Positions 19,312-29,750 of a stretch of 64,000 bases of DNA are shown piece after piece. The translations under genes and the position numbers were made by a program. Position 1 is the first letter of the stretch. Each line of letters begins with the position of its first letter. This DNA comes from an uncultured Nitrosomonadales bacterium (lineage in GTDB: Bacteria; Pseudomonadota; Gammaproteobacteria; Burkholderiales; Methylophilaceae), in the NCBI GenBank assembly GCA_913058475.1, contig CAJXQA010000001.1:1-64000 (forward strand), given 5' to 3'. Below the pieces are notes generated by a model that was not told where the DNA came from, made no database searches, and saw only the letters and a program-made list of their open reading frames with translations.

Positions 19312-22023
19312 TTAATGTGCTTTTTCCCAATTTTCTCCAGCATTAATTTCTACAATTAAGGGGATGTCGAGTTTGGCAACATTTTGCATTATTTGAGGAA
19401 TTTCTTTTGTAAATTTATCTATTTCATTGTTCGGTACTTCAAAAACAAGTTCATCATGAACTTGCATGATTACTTGTCCTTTTAAATCACTATTATCATC
19501 AATCCACTGCTGAACTTGTATCATTGCAAGTTTGATTAAATCGGCAGCGGTGCCTTGCATTGGTGCATTAATGGCAGCTCTTTCTGCTCCTGCTTTTCTA
19601 AGGCCGTTAGATGAGCTTATTTCAGGAAGCCATAGACGTCTACCAAAAAAAGTTTCTACATACCCGTGCTCTCTAGCGAATTGTTTAGATTCTTCCATAT
19701 ATTGAAGAACGGTCGGATATTTATTAAAGTATTCTTGAATATAATTTTGAGCATCACTTCTAGTGATACCTAAAGTTTTTGCTAAACCAAAAGCCCCCAT
19801 CCCATAAATTAAACCAAAGTTAATTATCTTTGCATATCTTCTTTGTTCTGATGTGATTTTTTTAATATTTGTATTAAATATTTCTGATGCAGTAATTGTA
19901 TGAATGTCCTTATTATTTTTAAACGCATCAATAAGGCCCAAGTCTTTTGAAAGATGCGCTAAAATTCTTAATTCGATTTGAGAATAATCTGCCGATATTA
20001 TTGAAAAATTGGGTTTGGCAATGAAGGCCTCTCTAATTTTTCTTCCCTCAGAACCTTTAATGGGAATATTTTGTAGGTTTGGATCAGAACTTGCTAATCT
20101 CCCAGTGACGGCAACAGCCTGGTTATAACTAGTATGAATCCTCCCGGTAGATTGATTTATCATTAATGGAAGCTTGTCAGTATAAGTAGATTTAAGCTTC
20201 GCAAGAGTGCGATATTCTAAAAGAATTTTAGGTAATGGATAATCTTTGGAAAGCTCTTGCAGAACTTCCTCTGAGGTTGATGGTGTTCCTGTAGGGGTTT
20301 TTTTTAATGGTTTTATCTCTAATTTTTCAAATAAGATTTCACGCAACTGTTTTGGTGAAGCTAAATTAAAAGGTTGACCCGCAAGCTCATAAGCCTTACT
20401 TTCTATTTTGATTAATTCCTCTCCAATTTTTTGACTTTGTTGACCTAGTAAATGCGCATCAATTAGTACTCCATTTCTTTCAATTTCAATTAACGCCTTC
20501 ATACTTGGAATTTCAAATTTTTGATAGACTTCTAATAATCTTTTTTCTTTTTTTATCTGATTTTTGAGGACATGATAAAGCTGAAGGGTAACATCGGCAT
20601 CTTCAGCTGCATATTCTAGTGCATCATTGATATCAATTTGATCAAATGTAAGTTGCTTAACCCCTTTACCAACTAACGATTCATAAGTTATACAATCATG
20701 ACCTAAATACTTTTGACTCAGCTTATTCATTCCGTGACTTTGATTGCTATTAATCACATAACTCATGAGCATGGTGTCTTCATTGATTCCATGCATTTTT
20801 ATCCCTAAATTTAAAAAAATATGCGCATCATATTTTATATTTTGACCTATTTTAACAATTGCACTATCTTCGAGGACGGGCTTTAGTAATTGGACTAGGT
20901 CATCCTCATTAATCTGTTCATCTTCAGTCGCCCCCATATGATTTACTGGAATATAAACCGCCTCACCTTTTTTCAAACTCATGGAAATCCCAACTAGTTT
21001 TGCATTCATAACATTAAGTGATGTAGTTTCTGTATCAATTGCAATTAATTTTATTTTTTTTATTTCTTCAATCAATACTTCTAATTGAGCTGAAGTTTGA
21101 ATTAAAGTATATTTTTTTTTGTTATCAAATTCCGCGTAATCATTTTTGTTTGTTTCATCGGTGGGCGCATGTGTTTTTTTGTCATCTAAATTTTTAAGCC
21201 AACTAGAAAAATTAAACTCTTGATACATTTTTTTTAACGCACCCTTATCTTCAGGTGTTTTTTTAAATTGATCCCATGACACATTGATATCTAACTCAGA
21301 CCTTATAGAAATCAGGTCTTTTGCAATAGGCAACCATTTAAGAGAATTCTTGAGATTTACCCCTACAGCTCCAGCAATTTGATCAGCATTTTTAATAATA
21401 TTATCTAGCGAATTAAATTCATTAAGCCATTTTAGTGCTGTTTTTGGACCCACTTTATCTACGCCAGGAATGTTATCTGCCTTGTCCCCAATGATAGTTA
21501 GATAATCAATAATAAGACTTGGCGAAACGCCAAATTTAGCTTTAACGCCGTCGGTATCTAAGTGCTCATTTGTCATTGTATTGACGAGTGAGGTATTTTT
21601 ATTGACTAGCTGCGCTAAGTCTTTATCACCTGTTGATATAGTGACTGAAATATTTTCTTCATTTGCTTTCTTAGCAAGTGTGCCAATAACGTCATCCGCC
21701 TCCACTCCCTTTTTAATAAGAATTGGCCAGCCCATTGCATTAATAGCCCTATGGAGCGGTTCAATCTGTATCGATAAATCATCAGGCATTTTTGGTCGAT
21801 TGGCTTTGTATTCTTCAAAAATATCATTTCGAAAAGTTTTCCCCTTAGCATCAAATACACAAACGCTGTAAGTGCTCTCATATTTTCTATGGGTATTTTG
21901 TAGCATATTCAATACCCCATAGATTACTCCAGTAGGAAATCCCTCTTTATTCCTAAAGTCGGGCATAGCATGAAATGCTCGATATAAATATGAGGACCCA
22001 TCAATTAGGAGCAATGTTTTCAT
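19312..22023 (-). CDS. polA: DNA polymerase I
   Basis: Pol I performs gap filling and RNA primer removal. The 903-residue protein has all three domains. The N-terminal 5' nuclease (LLIDGSSYLYRAFHA, GVEADDVIGTLA, TGDKDLAQLV, DNIPGVDKVGPKTA) comes first. A 3'-5' exonuclease with an intact DTETTSLN acid pair follows near residue 325. The polymerase has motif A (SADYSQIELRILAHLS), motif B (RRYAKIINFGLIYGMG) and motif C (MQVHDELVFEV). A minus-strand TATAAT at 22059-22054 may be its -10. It heads the long run of minus-strand genes. Confidence 0.98.
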   Translation of the reverse strand: MKTLLLIDGSSYLYRAFHAMPDFRNKEGFPTGVIYGVLNMLQNTHRKYESTYSVCVFDAKGKTFRNDIFEEYKANRPKMPDDLSIQIEPLHRAINAMGWPILIKKGVEADDVIGTLAKKANEENISVTISTGDKDLAQLVNKNTSLVNTMTNEHLDTDGVKAKFGVSPSLIIDYLTIIGDKADNIPGVDKVGPKTALKWLNEFNSLDNIIKNADQIAGAVGVNLKNSLKWLPIAKDLISIRSELDINVSWDQFKKTPEDKGALKKMYQEFNFSSWLKNLDDKKTHAPTDETNKNDYAEFDNKKKYTLIQTSAQLEVLIEEIKKIKLIAIDTETTSLNVMNAKLVGISMSLKKGEAVYIPVNHMGATEDEQINEDDLVQLLKPVLEDSAIVKIGQNIKYDAHIFLNLGIKMHGINEDTMLMSYVINSNQSHGMNKLSQKYLGHDCITYESLVGKGVKQLTFDQIDINDALEYAAEDADVTLQLYHVLKNQIKKEKRLLEVYQKFEIPSMKALIEIERNGVLIDAHLLGQQSQKIGEELIKIESKAYELAGQPFNLASPKQLREILFEKLEIKPLKKTPTGTPSTSEEVLQELSKDYPLPKILLEYRTLAKLKSTYTDKLPLMINQSTGRIHTSYNQAVAVTGRLASSDPNLQNIPIKGSEGRKIREAFIAKPNFSIISADYSQIELRILAHLSKDLGLIDAFKNNKDIHTITASEIFNTNIKKITSEQRRYAKIINFGLIYGMGAFGLAKTLGITRSDAQNYIQEYFNKYPTVLQYMEESKQFAREHGYVETFFGRRLWLPEISSSNGLRKAGAERAAINAPMQGTAADLIKLAMIQVQQWIDDNSDLKGQVIMQVHDELVFEVPNNEIDKFTKEIPQIMQNVAKLDIPLIVEINAGENWEKAH

Positions 22024-22129
22024 AGCTTTTTAAATTTTTCTTAATATTTTTACATTATACCTTTGTATACGAACCTTTTTTTGGATAAAAAAACTACTGT
22101 TAGCTAACTGATTTTGATAGACTTACGCA

Positions 22130-22465
22130 ATGAACAAAATTTTTACTTCATTAATTTTAATGCTTGGTTATATTTTCTTTTCGGCTACTGCGTATGCTGA
22201 AAAAACTGAAGTTTTAGAGGAGGTGCCATCCCCCCCAAATACTTTAGATTCAGGATACGAATATGAACCTGAAATTACAATTCGAAAAGAGGGTACAAAA
22301 AGAATTGAAGAACATAGGGTCAATGGTAATTTATATTATATTAAAGTCACTCCAGAAGGATTTCCACCATATTACCTAGTGAGAGAGACAGAGGGGGGCG
22401 ATTGGATTCGTCAAGATGATTTAAAGCCTTTAGTTGTTCCTCAGTGGGTTATTTATAGTTGGTAG
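22130..22465 (+). CDS. DUF2782 secreted protein
   Basis: The 111-residue product starts with a signal peptide (cut expected after AYA, about residue 23). A short domain follows: IRKEGTKRIEEHRVNGNLYYIKV, then PPYYLV and DDLKPLVVPQWVIYSW. This is the DUF2782 pattern, a small periplasmic protein that often sits between polA and thrB in betaproteobacteria. Its function is unknown. It is divergent from polA (106 nt) and 41 nt upstream of thrB. Confidence 0.8.
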   Translation: MNKIFTSLILMLGYIFFSATAYAEKTEVLEEVPSPPNTLDSGYEYEPEITIRKEGTKRIEEHRVNGNLYYIKVTPEGFPPYYLVRETEGGDWIRQDDLKPLVVPQWVIYSW

Positions 22466-22506
22466 TTTTTTAGCTTACTTCATAGAATCAAATAAAAAAA
22501 TACTCA

Positions 22507-23442
22507 ATGGCTGTTTATACATCAATAACAAAAGAGGAATTGAAAGAATTTTTAAGTGATTTTGATGTTGGCGCGTTGCAAAGTTTTGATGGAATATCTT
22601 CGGGAGTTACTAATACGAATTATCTGGTAACAACTAGTTTAAATAAATATATATTAACGGTATTTGAACATCATTCCATGGATGAACTCCCCTTTTTTAT
22701 TAATTTAATGACATTTCTATCAGGTCACAATATAGATTGTCCCAACCCTATTCTAAATAATAAAAAAAAATCTATTAACTTACTCAAGAGTAAGCCTGCG
22801 TTATTAGTTTCTTTTTTAAATGGCTCAGAAGTTAAAGAAATAAATGAATTACATTGTTTTGCTGTTGGAAAAGCTCTTGCAAAAATGCATAACATCACAA
22901 AATCTTTTTCAGAAAAAAGAAAAAATGATAGAGGCTTAGGGTGGATTGAAGAGAAATATTTTGCTATAAAATCAAAATTAACATCAATAGAAAAAAATAT
23001 GATTGAGTTAGAAATTGATTTTTTAAATCATCATCATGTTGGTGATTTACCCAAAAGTACAATTCATGGGGACTTATTCAGAGATAATGTTTTATTTTTA
23101 GATGAAAGAAGTCCAAGTTTTATAGACTTTTATTATGCTTGTGATGAGGTGCTAGTTTTTGATATCGCCATTGCGATGAATGACTGGTGTATTGACGAAG
23201 ATGGAGCAATTGAAAAAAATAAATCAACACAGTTCATTGAAGGATATGAGACTGAAAGGGCTCTTGATAAAGAAGAGAAAGTATGTATGCCCATAGCGCT
23301 TAGGTGGGCTGCACTTAGATTTTATATTTCTAGGCTTGAGCACATTCATAGCAGCCCTAGTGCTGAAATTCTAGCGATAAAGAACCCTGACCAATTTAAA
23401 AATATATTAATCGATAGACAAGTTACGGAGTACAGGTTTTGA
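22507..23442 (+). CDS. thrB: Homoserine kinase (ThrB2/choline kinase fold)
   Basis: The enzyme phosphorylates homoserine for threonine synthesis. The 311-residue product is of the aminoglycoside phosphotransferase-like type found in betaproteobacteria and Pseudomonas, not the GHMP type of E. coli. Motifs are SGVTNTNYLV, ILTVFEH, the Brenner motif IHGDLFRDNVLF and FIDFYYAC. It starts MAVYTSITKEELKEFL, the usual N terminus. It overlaps the next gene by 4 nt (TTGA). Confidence 0.94.
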   Translation: MAVYTSITKEELKEFLSDFDVGALQSFDGISSGVTNTNYLVTTSLNKYILTVFEHHSMDELPFFINLMTFLSGHNIDCPNPILNNKKKSINLLKSKPALLVSFLNGSEVKEINELHCFAVGKALAKMHNITKSFSEKRKNDRGLGWIEEKYFAIKSKLTSIEKNMIELEIDFLNHHHVGDLPKSTIHGDLFRDNVLFLDERSPSFIDFYYACDEVLVFDIAIAMNDWCIDEDGAIEKNKSTQFIEGYETERALDKEEKVCMPIALRWAALRFYISRLEHIHSSPSAEILAIKNPDQFKNILIDRQVTEYRF

Positions 23443-24203
23443 AAAGCACACTTAACAAGGCACATCATTGGGTCACTCAGAGTATATTATTAACTAAGTT
23501 AAATTTCAAAGTGACTTTACTTCTAGGTAGTGCTTATATATTTGCTTACCTCCTTGTTCCAAGCATTCCGAGTCTAAGTTTTATTAGTCCATTTTTAATT
23601 ATAGCTTGGCCTATTTCAACGATGATTTTTATAAACTTCTTTAGATTGACTCAAGATAAAAAAGAAACGGATTTTAAAGCTTTGGTAAAGATTGATAAAG
23701 AAAGTATAAGGGTGCTTATTTATCTTGGTGTAATTTGTTTATTTTATTCATTATTAATCTCTTTGATTCTGAGCTCAGACATAAAAAATATTTTAGCTGC
23801 TGCAAGTGAACCTGAGATAAGTGAAGACATATCTAATAACGTATTCAGCATTGTTATAAAGTTTATGGTTTTGGCTATACCCGTTCTTATGGCAACCTGG
23901 TTTTCACCAATCTTAATTGCCTACCATAATTTTGGGTTGATAAAAGCTATTAAATCAAGCTTTGCGGGTGTATTGCTTTCAATTGTTCCTATTACGCTTT
24001 CTTGGTTGATTTTATTGGGAGGCTTTATCTCGCTAATTTTTTTAATGATAATGGTTTTTACAATACTTGGGTCAAGTGAAAATGTTCTAGTGTCTTACGT
24101 CCTGATATTCTTGTGCATGATTGTCTTAGCAGCTTACATTGCAACATTATTTTCTTTTCAATATACAACCTATAAAGATGTATATAAATCAATAATCAAA
24201 TAG
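23439..24203 (+). CDS. BPSS1780-type membrane protein
   Basis: The 254-residue protein is predicted to have six membrane helices and a polar N terminus (NKAHHWVTQSILL). The resemblance is to the BPSS1780 family, membrane proteins common in betaproteobacteria directly after thrB. The function is unknown. The start is a TTG that overlaps the thrB stop, so translation is coupled. The stop codon abuts the uvrD stop on the other strand with no spacer. Confidence 0.7.
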   Translation: MKSTLNKAHHWVTQSILLTKLNFKVTLLLGSAYIFAYLLVPSIPSLSFISPFLIIAWPISTMIFINFFRLTQDKKETDFKALVKIDKESIRVLIYLGVICLFYSLLISLILSSDIKNILAAASEPEISEDISNNVFSIVIKFMVLAIPVLMATWFSPILIAYHNFGLIKAIKSSFAGVLLSIVPITLSWLILLGGFISLIFLMIMVFTILGSSENVLVSYVLIFLCMIVLAAYIATLFSFQYTTYKDVYKSIIK

Positions 24204-26411
24204 TTACATCTTGGTGAGCTTTGCATACTCCATTGCTAACATTTTAATTCCATGATTTTGAAATTTGATTTCAATTCGTAGATCATTTTCATTTCCTTCG
24301 TAGCCGATGACCGTTCCACCTCCAAATTTATCATGCTTGACCATAGAGCCGATTTTAATTTCATATTGGTTAGTCGAGGTTTGTTTGCTCGATGTTTTGA
24401 ATGAGCTTGATGAATTAGTACGATATGTGGCTCTAATAGGATTACCATTGTCAATTGGTGCATTTATTTTTTTTATTAATGATTCTGGTATTTCATCTAG
24501 AAACCTTGAGGGTAGATTATAGGTTGGTTGTCCATAGGTCATACGAGATTGAGACAAGGTAAGATATAGTTTATTTTTTGCTCTGGTGATGGCGACATAC
24601 ATCAATCTTCGCTCTTCTTCTAATCCATTATTTTCATTTAAACTTCTCTCATGTGGGCAGAGCCCATCTTCTAAACCGGTGATAAATACCGTATCAAACT
24701 CAAGACCTTTGGAGGAATGAATGGTCATGAGTTGTAAGGCATCTTCACTTGCAGCCGCTTGTAATTCACCACTTTCAAGCGAGGTAAAATCTAGGAATTC
24801 AGCCAAAGCCAGTGATTGTTTTTTGTTTGGCCCCTCCTCAGATATTTCGTTTCTATCTTCATTGAGAAAAGATTTCGCTGCAGAAACAAGTTCATTCAGA
24901 TTTTCTACACGTGAGCTACCATCTTTATCTTTGTGGTAGTGATCTTTTAGACCAGAATGTGAGTTAATTATATCAATGGACTCATCAATATTTGTTCCAT
25001 GAACTTGATCTTCAATACTTTGAATTAATTGAATAAATGCAGATACTTTTAGGTTCTTACTTTCCGAAATAAAAATTTTCGTACCTTCCCACAAAGAGCA
25101 ATCATTCTTTTTTGCATGGTCTTGTATTTGTTCAACAGCTCGTGCGCCGATTCCTCGCGTTGGAAAATTTACAATTCTTATGAAGGCATTATCATCCCTC
25201 TTGTTATTTATAAGTCTAAGGTATGCAAGAGAACTTTTTATTTCAGCTCTTTCAAAGAATCTTAAACCTCCATAAACTCTGTAAGGGATATTGTTGGAGA
25301 CCATGGCCATTTCAATAACTCTTGATTGTGCATTATTCCTGTAAAGAATTGCAATCTGCTTATAATCAATACCTGCACGGTGACACATTTTAATCTCATC
25401 TAAAATATAAGCTGTTTCTGATCGATCATCTAACGCTGTATATTGTTTAATTAAATCTCCATCACCTGAGGCAGTCCATAAATTTTTACCTAACCTATCA
25501 TTATTATTTTCAATAATTGAGTTGGCTGCATTAAGTATATTATTTTTAGATCGATAATTTTGTTCCAGTTTAATCACATTTTTGATATTAAAGTCTTTCT
25601 GAAGGTCTTTCATATTTCCAGGTCTTGCTCCTCTAAACCCATAAATTGATTGATCATCGTCTCCCACAGCAAAAATAAAACTCTCAGGAGAGGTAAGCAT
25701 CTTCAGCCATTGATACTGCAAGCGACTAGTATCTTGGAACTCATCCACAAGGATATGCTTAAAAATTTCTTGATAGTGATTGCGGATAGTAGAGTTTTTT
25801 TGGAATAACTCAAGGCAACGTAACATAAGTTCTGCAAAATCAACTACACCTTCTTTCTGGCATTGATCATCGTAGGCTGCATAAATAGAATTGAGTTTTT
25901 TAGACACATCATCGTAGGCTTTAAACTGTTGGGATCGAATACCTTCTTCTTTATTGTTATTAATAAAGTACATCGCCTCTTTTGAGGAAATCAAGTCTTC
26001 ATCAATACCCATAGTTTTCATTACTCGTTTAATCGCTGATTTTTGATCTGCACTATCAAGGATTTGGAAGGTTTCAGGTAAATTCGCATCCACGTGATGC
26101 TTACGTAAAAAGCGATTGCACAATCCATGAAAAGTACCTACCCACATACCTCTTATATTGATTGGTAATTGTGTCGAAATTCTAGTCAGCATTTCTTTTG
26201 CGGCTTTGTTAGTGAACGTAACAGCCAGAATGGCTCCTGGACTTGCTAGCTGATTTTCAATTAACCAAGAAATTCTAGATGTTAGAACTCTAGTTTTTCC
26301 GCTGCCAGCCCCGGCAAGAACAAGCGCTGATTGACTTTGAAGCATTACAGCTTCCGTTTGTTTTTCATTTAAATCTGCATAAATAGCTTTAGATATTGTT
26401 GTTAAATTCAT
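24204..26411 (-). CDS. uvrD: DNA helicase II (UvrD/Rep superfamily 1)
   Basis: UvrD unwinds DNA in nucleotide excision and mismatch repair and clears proteins from replication forks. The 735-residue product has Walker A AGAGSGKTRVLTSR, TFTNKAAKEML, DEFQDTSRLQYQW, GDDDQSIYGFRGA, EQNYRS, the helicase C-terminal MTIHSSKGLEFDTVFITG and YVAITRAK. The C-terminal Tudor-like patch (GSMVKHDKFGGGTVIGYEG) favours UvrD over Rep. It is the gene after groEL on the minus strand, separated from it by a terminator. Confidence 0.95.
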   Translation of the reverse strand: MNLTTISKAIYADLNEKQTEAVMLQSQSALVLAGAGSGKTRVLTSRISWLIENQLASPGAILAVTFTNKAAKEMLTRISTQLPINIRGMWVGTFHGLCNRFLRKHHVDANLPETFQILDSADQKSAIKRVMKTMGIDEDLISSKEAMYFINNNKEEGIRSQQFKAYDDVSKKLNSIYAAYDDQCQKEGVVDFAELMLRCLELFQKNSTIRNHYQEIFKHILVDEFQDTSRLQYQWLKMLTSPESFIFAVGDDDQSIYGFRGARPGNMKDLQKDFNIKNVIKLEQNYRSKNNILNAANSIIENNNDRLGKNLWTASGDGDLIKQYTALDDRSETAYILDEIKMCHRAGIDYKQIAILYRNNAQSRVIEMAMVSNNIPYRVYGGLRFFERAEIKSSLAYLRLINNKRDDNAFIRIVNFPTRGIGARAVEQIQDHAKKNDCSLWEGTKIFISESKNLKVSAFIQLIQSIEDQVHGTNIDESIDIINSHSGLKDHYHKDKDGSSRVENLNELVSAAKSFLNEDRNEISEEGPNKKQSLALAEFLDFTSLESGELQAAASEDALQLMTIHSSKGLEFDTVFITGLEDGLCPHERSLNENNGLEEERRLMYVAITRAKNKLYLTLSQSRMTYGQPTYNLPSRFLDEIPESLIKKINAPIDNGNPIRATYRTNSSSSFKTSSKQTSTNQYEIKIGSMVKHDKFGGGTVIGYEGNENDLRIEIKFQNHGIKMLAMEYAKLTKM

Positions 26412-26464
26412 AAAAACATATGCTACAGTAATTTTTTTTTGTTAGTTATTTTTTAGTAATTTAT

Positions 26465-26495
26465 AAAAAAAGACCTCGATTAAGAGGCCCTTTTT
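26465..26495 (-). terminator. Rho-independent terminator of the groES-groEL operon
   Basis: On the minus strand, GGCCTC (26489-26484) pairs with GAGGTC (26477-26472, one G-U pair) around a 6-base loop. A run of T follows. The A tract before the stem could let it act on the other strand too. It lies 27 nt after the groEL stop. Confidence 0.85.
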
Positions 26496-26521
26496 ATTTA
26501 TTCCAACGTAGTATTTTAAAA

Positions 26522-28192
<1,671 letters not shown>

Positions 28193-28228
28193 TTATATTT
28201 TCTCCAAATTTATATGTTTTTTAAATTT

Positions 28229-28519
28229 TTACTCAATGATTCCCATTACGTCTTCTTCCTTCATAACAAGGAGTTCATCACCATCAACTGTTACGGCTTG
28301 TCCAGCATATTTGCCGAAAAGTACTTTATCACCAACTTTTACGTCAAGTTTTCTGACGTTACCGTCTTCAAGTAATTTTCCGTTTCCAACTGCTTCAATG
28401 ACACCTTGATCAGGTTTTTCAGCTGACGCACTTTCTGGAATTACAATTCCTGATGCAGTGGTACGTTCTTCTTCTTTCCGCCTTACTATTATGCGATCGT
28501 GTAAAGGACGAATTTTCAT
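28229..28519 (-). CDS. groS: Co-chaperonin GroES
   Basis: The 96-residue product has the GroES fold motifs [51 protein letters not shown] and [13 protein letters not shown]. It caps the GroEL ring. The start is preceded by AGGAG about 8 nt upstream on the minus strand. It is the first gene of the operon and has a sigma70 promoter and CIRCE element about 65-120 nt upstream. Confidence 0.99.
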   Translation of the reverse strand: MKIRPLHDRIIVRRKEEERTTASGIVIPESASAEKPDQGVIEAVGNGKLLEDGNVRKLDVKVGDKVLFGKYAGQAVTVDGDELLVMKEEDVMGIIE

Positions 28520-28585
28520 ATATAAGTTCTCCTAGTAGTGTATTCTTTGTTAAAAAGTTATTTAGATTTAGTTTGTGACCAAAAA

Positions 28586-28612
28586 CTAGCACTCTAATAA
28601 ATAGAGTGCTAA
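28586..28612. promoter_or_regulatory. CIRCE operator (HrcA binding site) of groESL
   Basis: CTAGCACTC (28586-28594), a 9-base spacer and GAGTGCTAA (28604-28612) form the classical CIRCE inverted repeat (TTAGCACTC-N9-GAGTGCTAA) with a single mismatch. The known repressor is HrcA, whose gene is not in the window. The element begins right at the -10 of the groES promoter, so bound HrcA would cover the transcription start. Confidence 0.95.
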
Positions 28613-28640
28613 TAATAGGGACGAACACCACAAATTTCAA
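28612..28640 (-). promoter_or_regulatory. Sigma70 promoter of groESL
   Basis: On the minus strand, TTGAAA (28640-28635) and TATTAT (28617-28612) are spaced by exactly 17 bp. Transcription would start inside the CIRCE element, about 90 nt before the groES ATG. This is a vegetative promoter, not an obvious sigma32 (-35 CTTGAAA, -10 CCCCAT) type, which fits HrcA control. Confidence 0.75.
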
Positions 28641-28674
28641 GTCTTCGTTAAATTTAATTTATAATTTAATTCTT

Positions 28675-29745
28675 ATGTTTACAAAAAATCACTACAGAAA
28701 TGTTGGTCAAACCGAGCTTAAAGTATCTCCAATTACACTAGGAACGATGACTTTTGGTGACCAGAATACGCAAAGTGATGCTTTTGAGCAGCTAGATTAT
28801 GCCGTATCAAAAGGAATCAACAGCATTGATGTCGCAGAGATGTACCCCGTTCCTCCAAAAGCGAATACATGTCATCGAACAGAAGAAATTATTGGAAATT
28901 GGCTTGAAGGGAAAAAAAGAGAAGACTTTATTATCTCCACAAAGATTGCAGGGCCTAGGAGGTCCATTGATTGGATTAGGGGAGGGCCTAAATCACTTGA
29001 TAGAGAAAATATTAATGAGGCTGTTAATGATTCTTTAAAAAGACTAAAAACAGACTATGTTGATCTTTTGTATCTTCATTGGCCAGAGAGAAATGTTCCT
29101 ATGTTTGGTGGTTATAAATTTGATCCAAATGACGATTATTTGAATGAAAAAAAAATTAACTGGGTATCAATAGAAGAGCAGTTATTAAGCATCGAGTATT
29201 TGATTAAAGCAGGAAAGGTGAGATATTTTGCTTTATCAAATGAGTGGCCTTGGGGGTTGATGGAATTTATAAGGCTCGCAAAAATTAAAAATTTACCTCT
29301 AGTCTGTACGCTGCAAAATAGCTATAGCTTGATTAATAGAATCGTTGAGCTAGGCATGACTGAGATATTCTTTAGAGAGAAATTATCATTTTTCTCATAC
29401 TCTCCATTAGGATTTGGCCACCTAAGCGGGAAGTATATTAAAGATCCGATGGCAGCTGGACGAGTAAATCTCTTTCCAGGCTATGCTCAAAGATATAATA
29501 AGAGTGGTGTAAGGAAGGCAATAGAAAAATATGATTCATTAGCAACTAAAAGAAATATAAGCTTAACTGATTTAGCCTTAAACTTTGTTTACTCACAATG
29601 GTTTGTAACAAGCACAGTTATTGGGGCGACAAACATTAAACAACTAAAGCAAAACATTTCAGCTTACGGATTAAATATTATTGATGATGAACTCATTCAA
29701 GAAATAGATGCCATACATCTTGAAGCAATGAACCCTGCGCCATAA
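28675..29745 (+). CDS. Aldo/keto reductase, Tas-like
   Basis: The 356-residue NADPH-dependent oxidoreductase has the AKR barrel with the catalytic set Asp and Tyr (SIDVAEMYPVP), Lys (IISTKIAG) and His (LLYLHWPERN), and the C-terminal cofactor patch TSTVIGATNIKQLKQNI. The MYPVPP and HRTEEIIGNWL wording resembles Tas (YgdS) of E. coli. I start at 28675 (MFTKNHYRNVGQTELKVS). The open frame reaches upstream into the CIRCE region, but those residues have no family counterpart. It is divergent from groES and 5 nt before bioA. The substrate is unknown. Confidence 0.88.
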   Translation: MFTKNHYRNVGQTELKVSPITLGTMTFGDQNTQSDAFEQLDYAVSKGINSIDVAEMYPVPPKANTCHRTEEIIGNWLEGKKREDFIISTKIAGPRRSIDWIRGGPKSLDRENINEAVNDSLKRLKTDYVDLLYLHWPERNVPMFGGYKFDPNDDYLNEKKINWVSIEEQLLSIEYLIKAGKVRYFALSNEWPWGLMEFIRLAKIKNLPLVCTLQNSYSLINRIVELGMTEIFFREKLSFFSYSPLGFGHLSGKYIKDPMAAGRVNLFPGYAQRYNKSGVRKAIEKYDSLATKRNISLTDLALNFVYSQWFVTSTVIGATNIKQLKQNISAYGLNIIDDELIQEIDAIHLEAMNPAP

Positions 29746-29750
29746 AAGCT

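Noticed and set aside
28606..28674. Upstream extension of the aldo/keto reductase
   Set aside because: It lies in the CIRCE and promoter region and encodes residues not found in the family.
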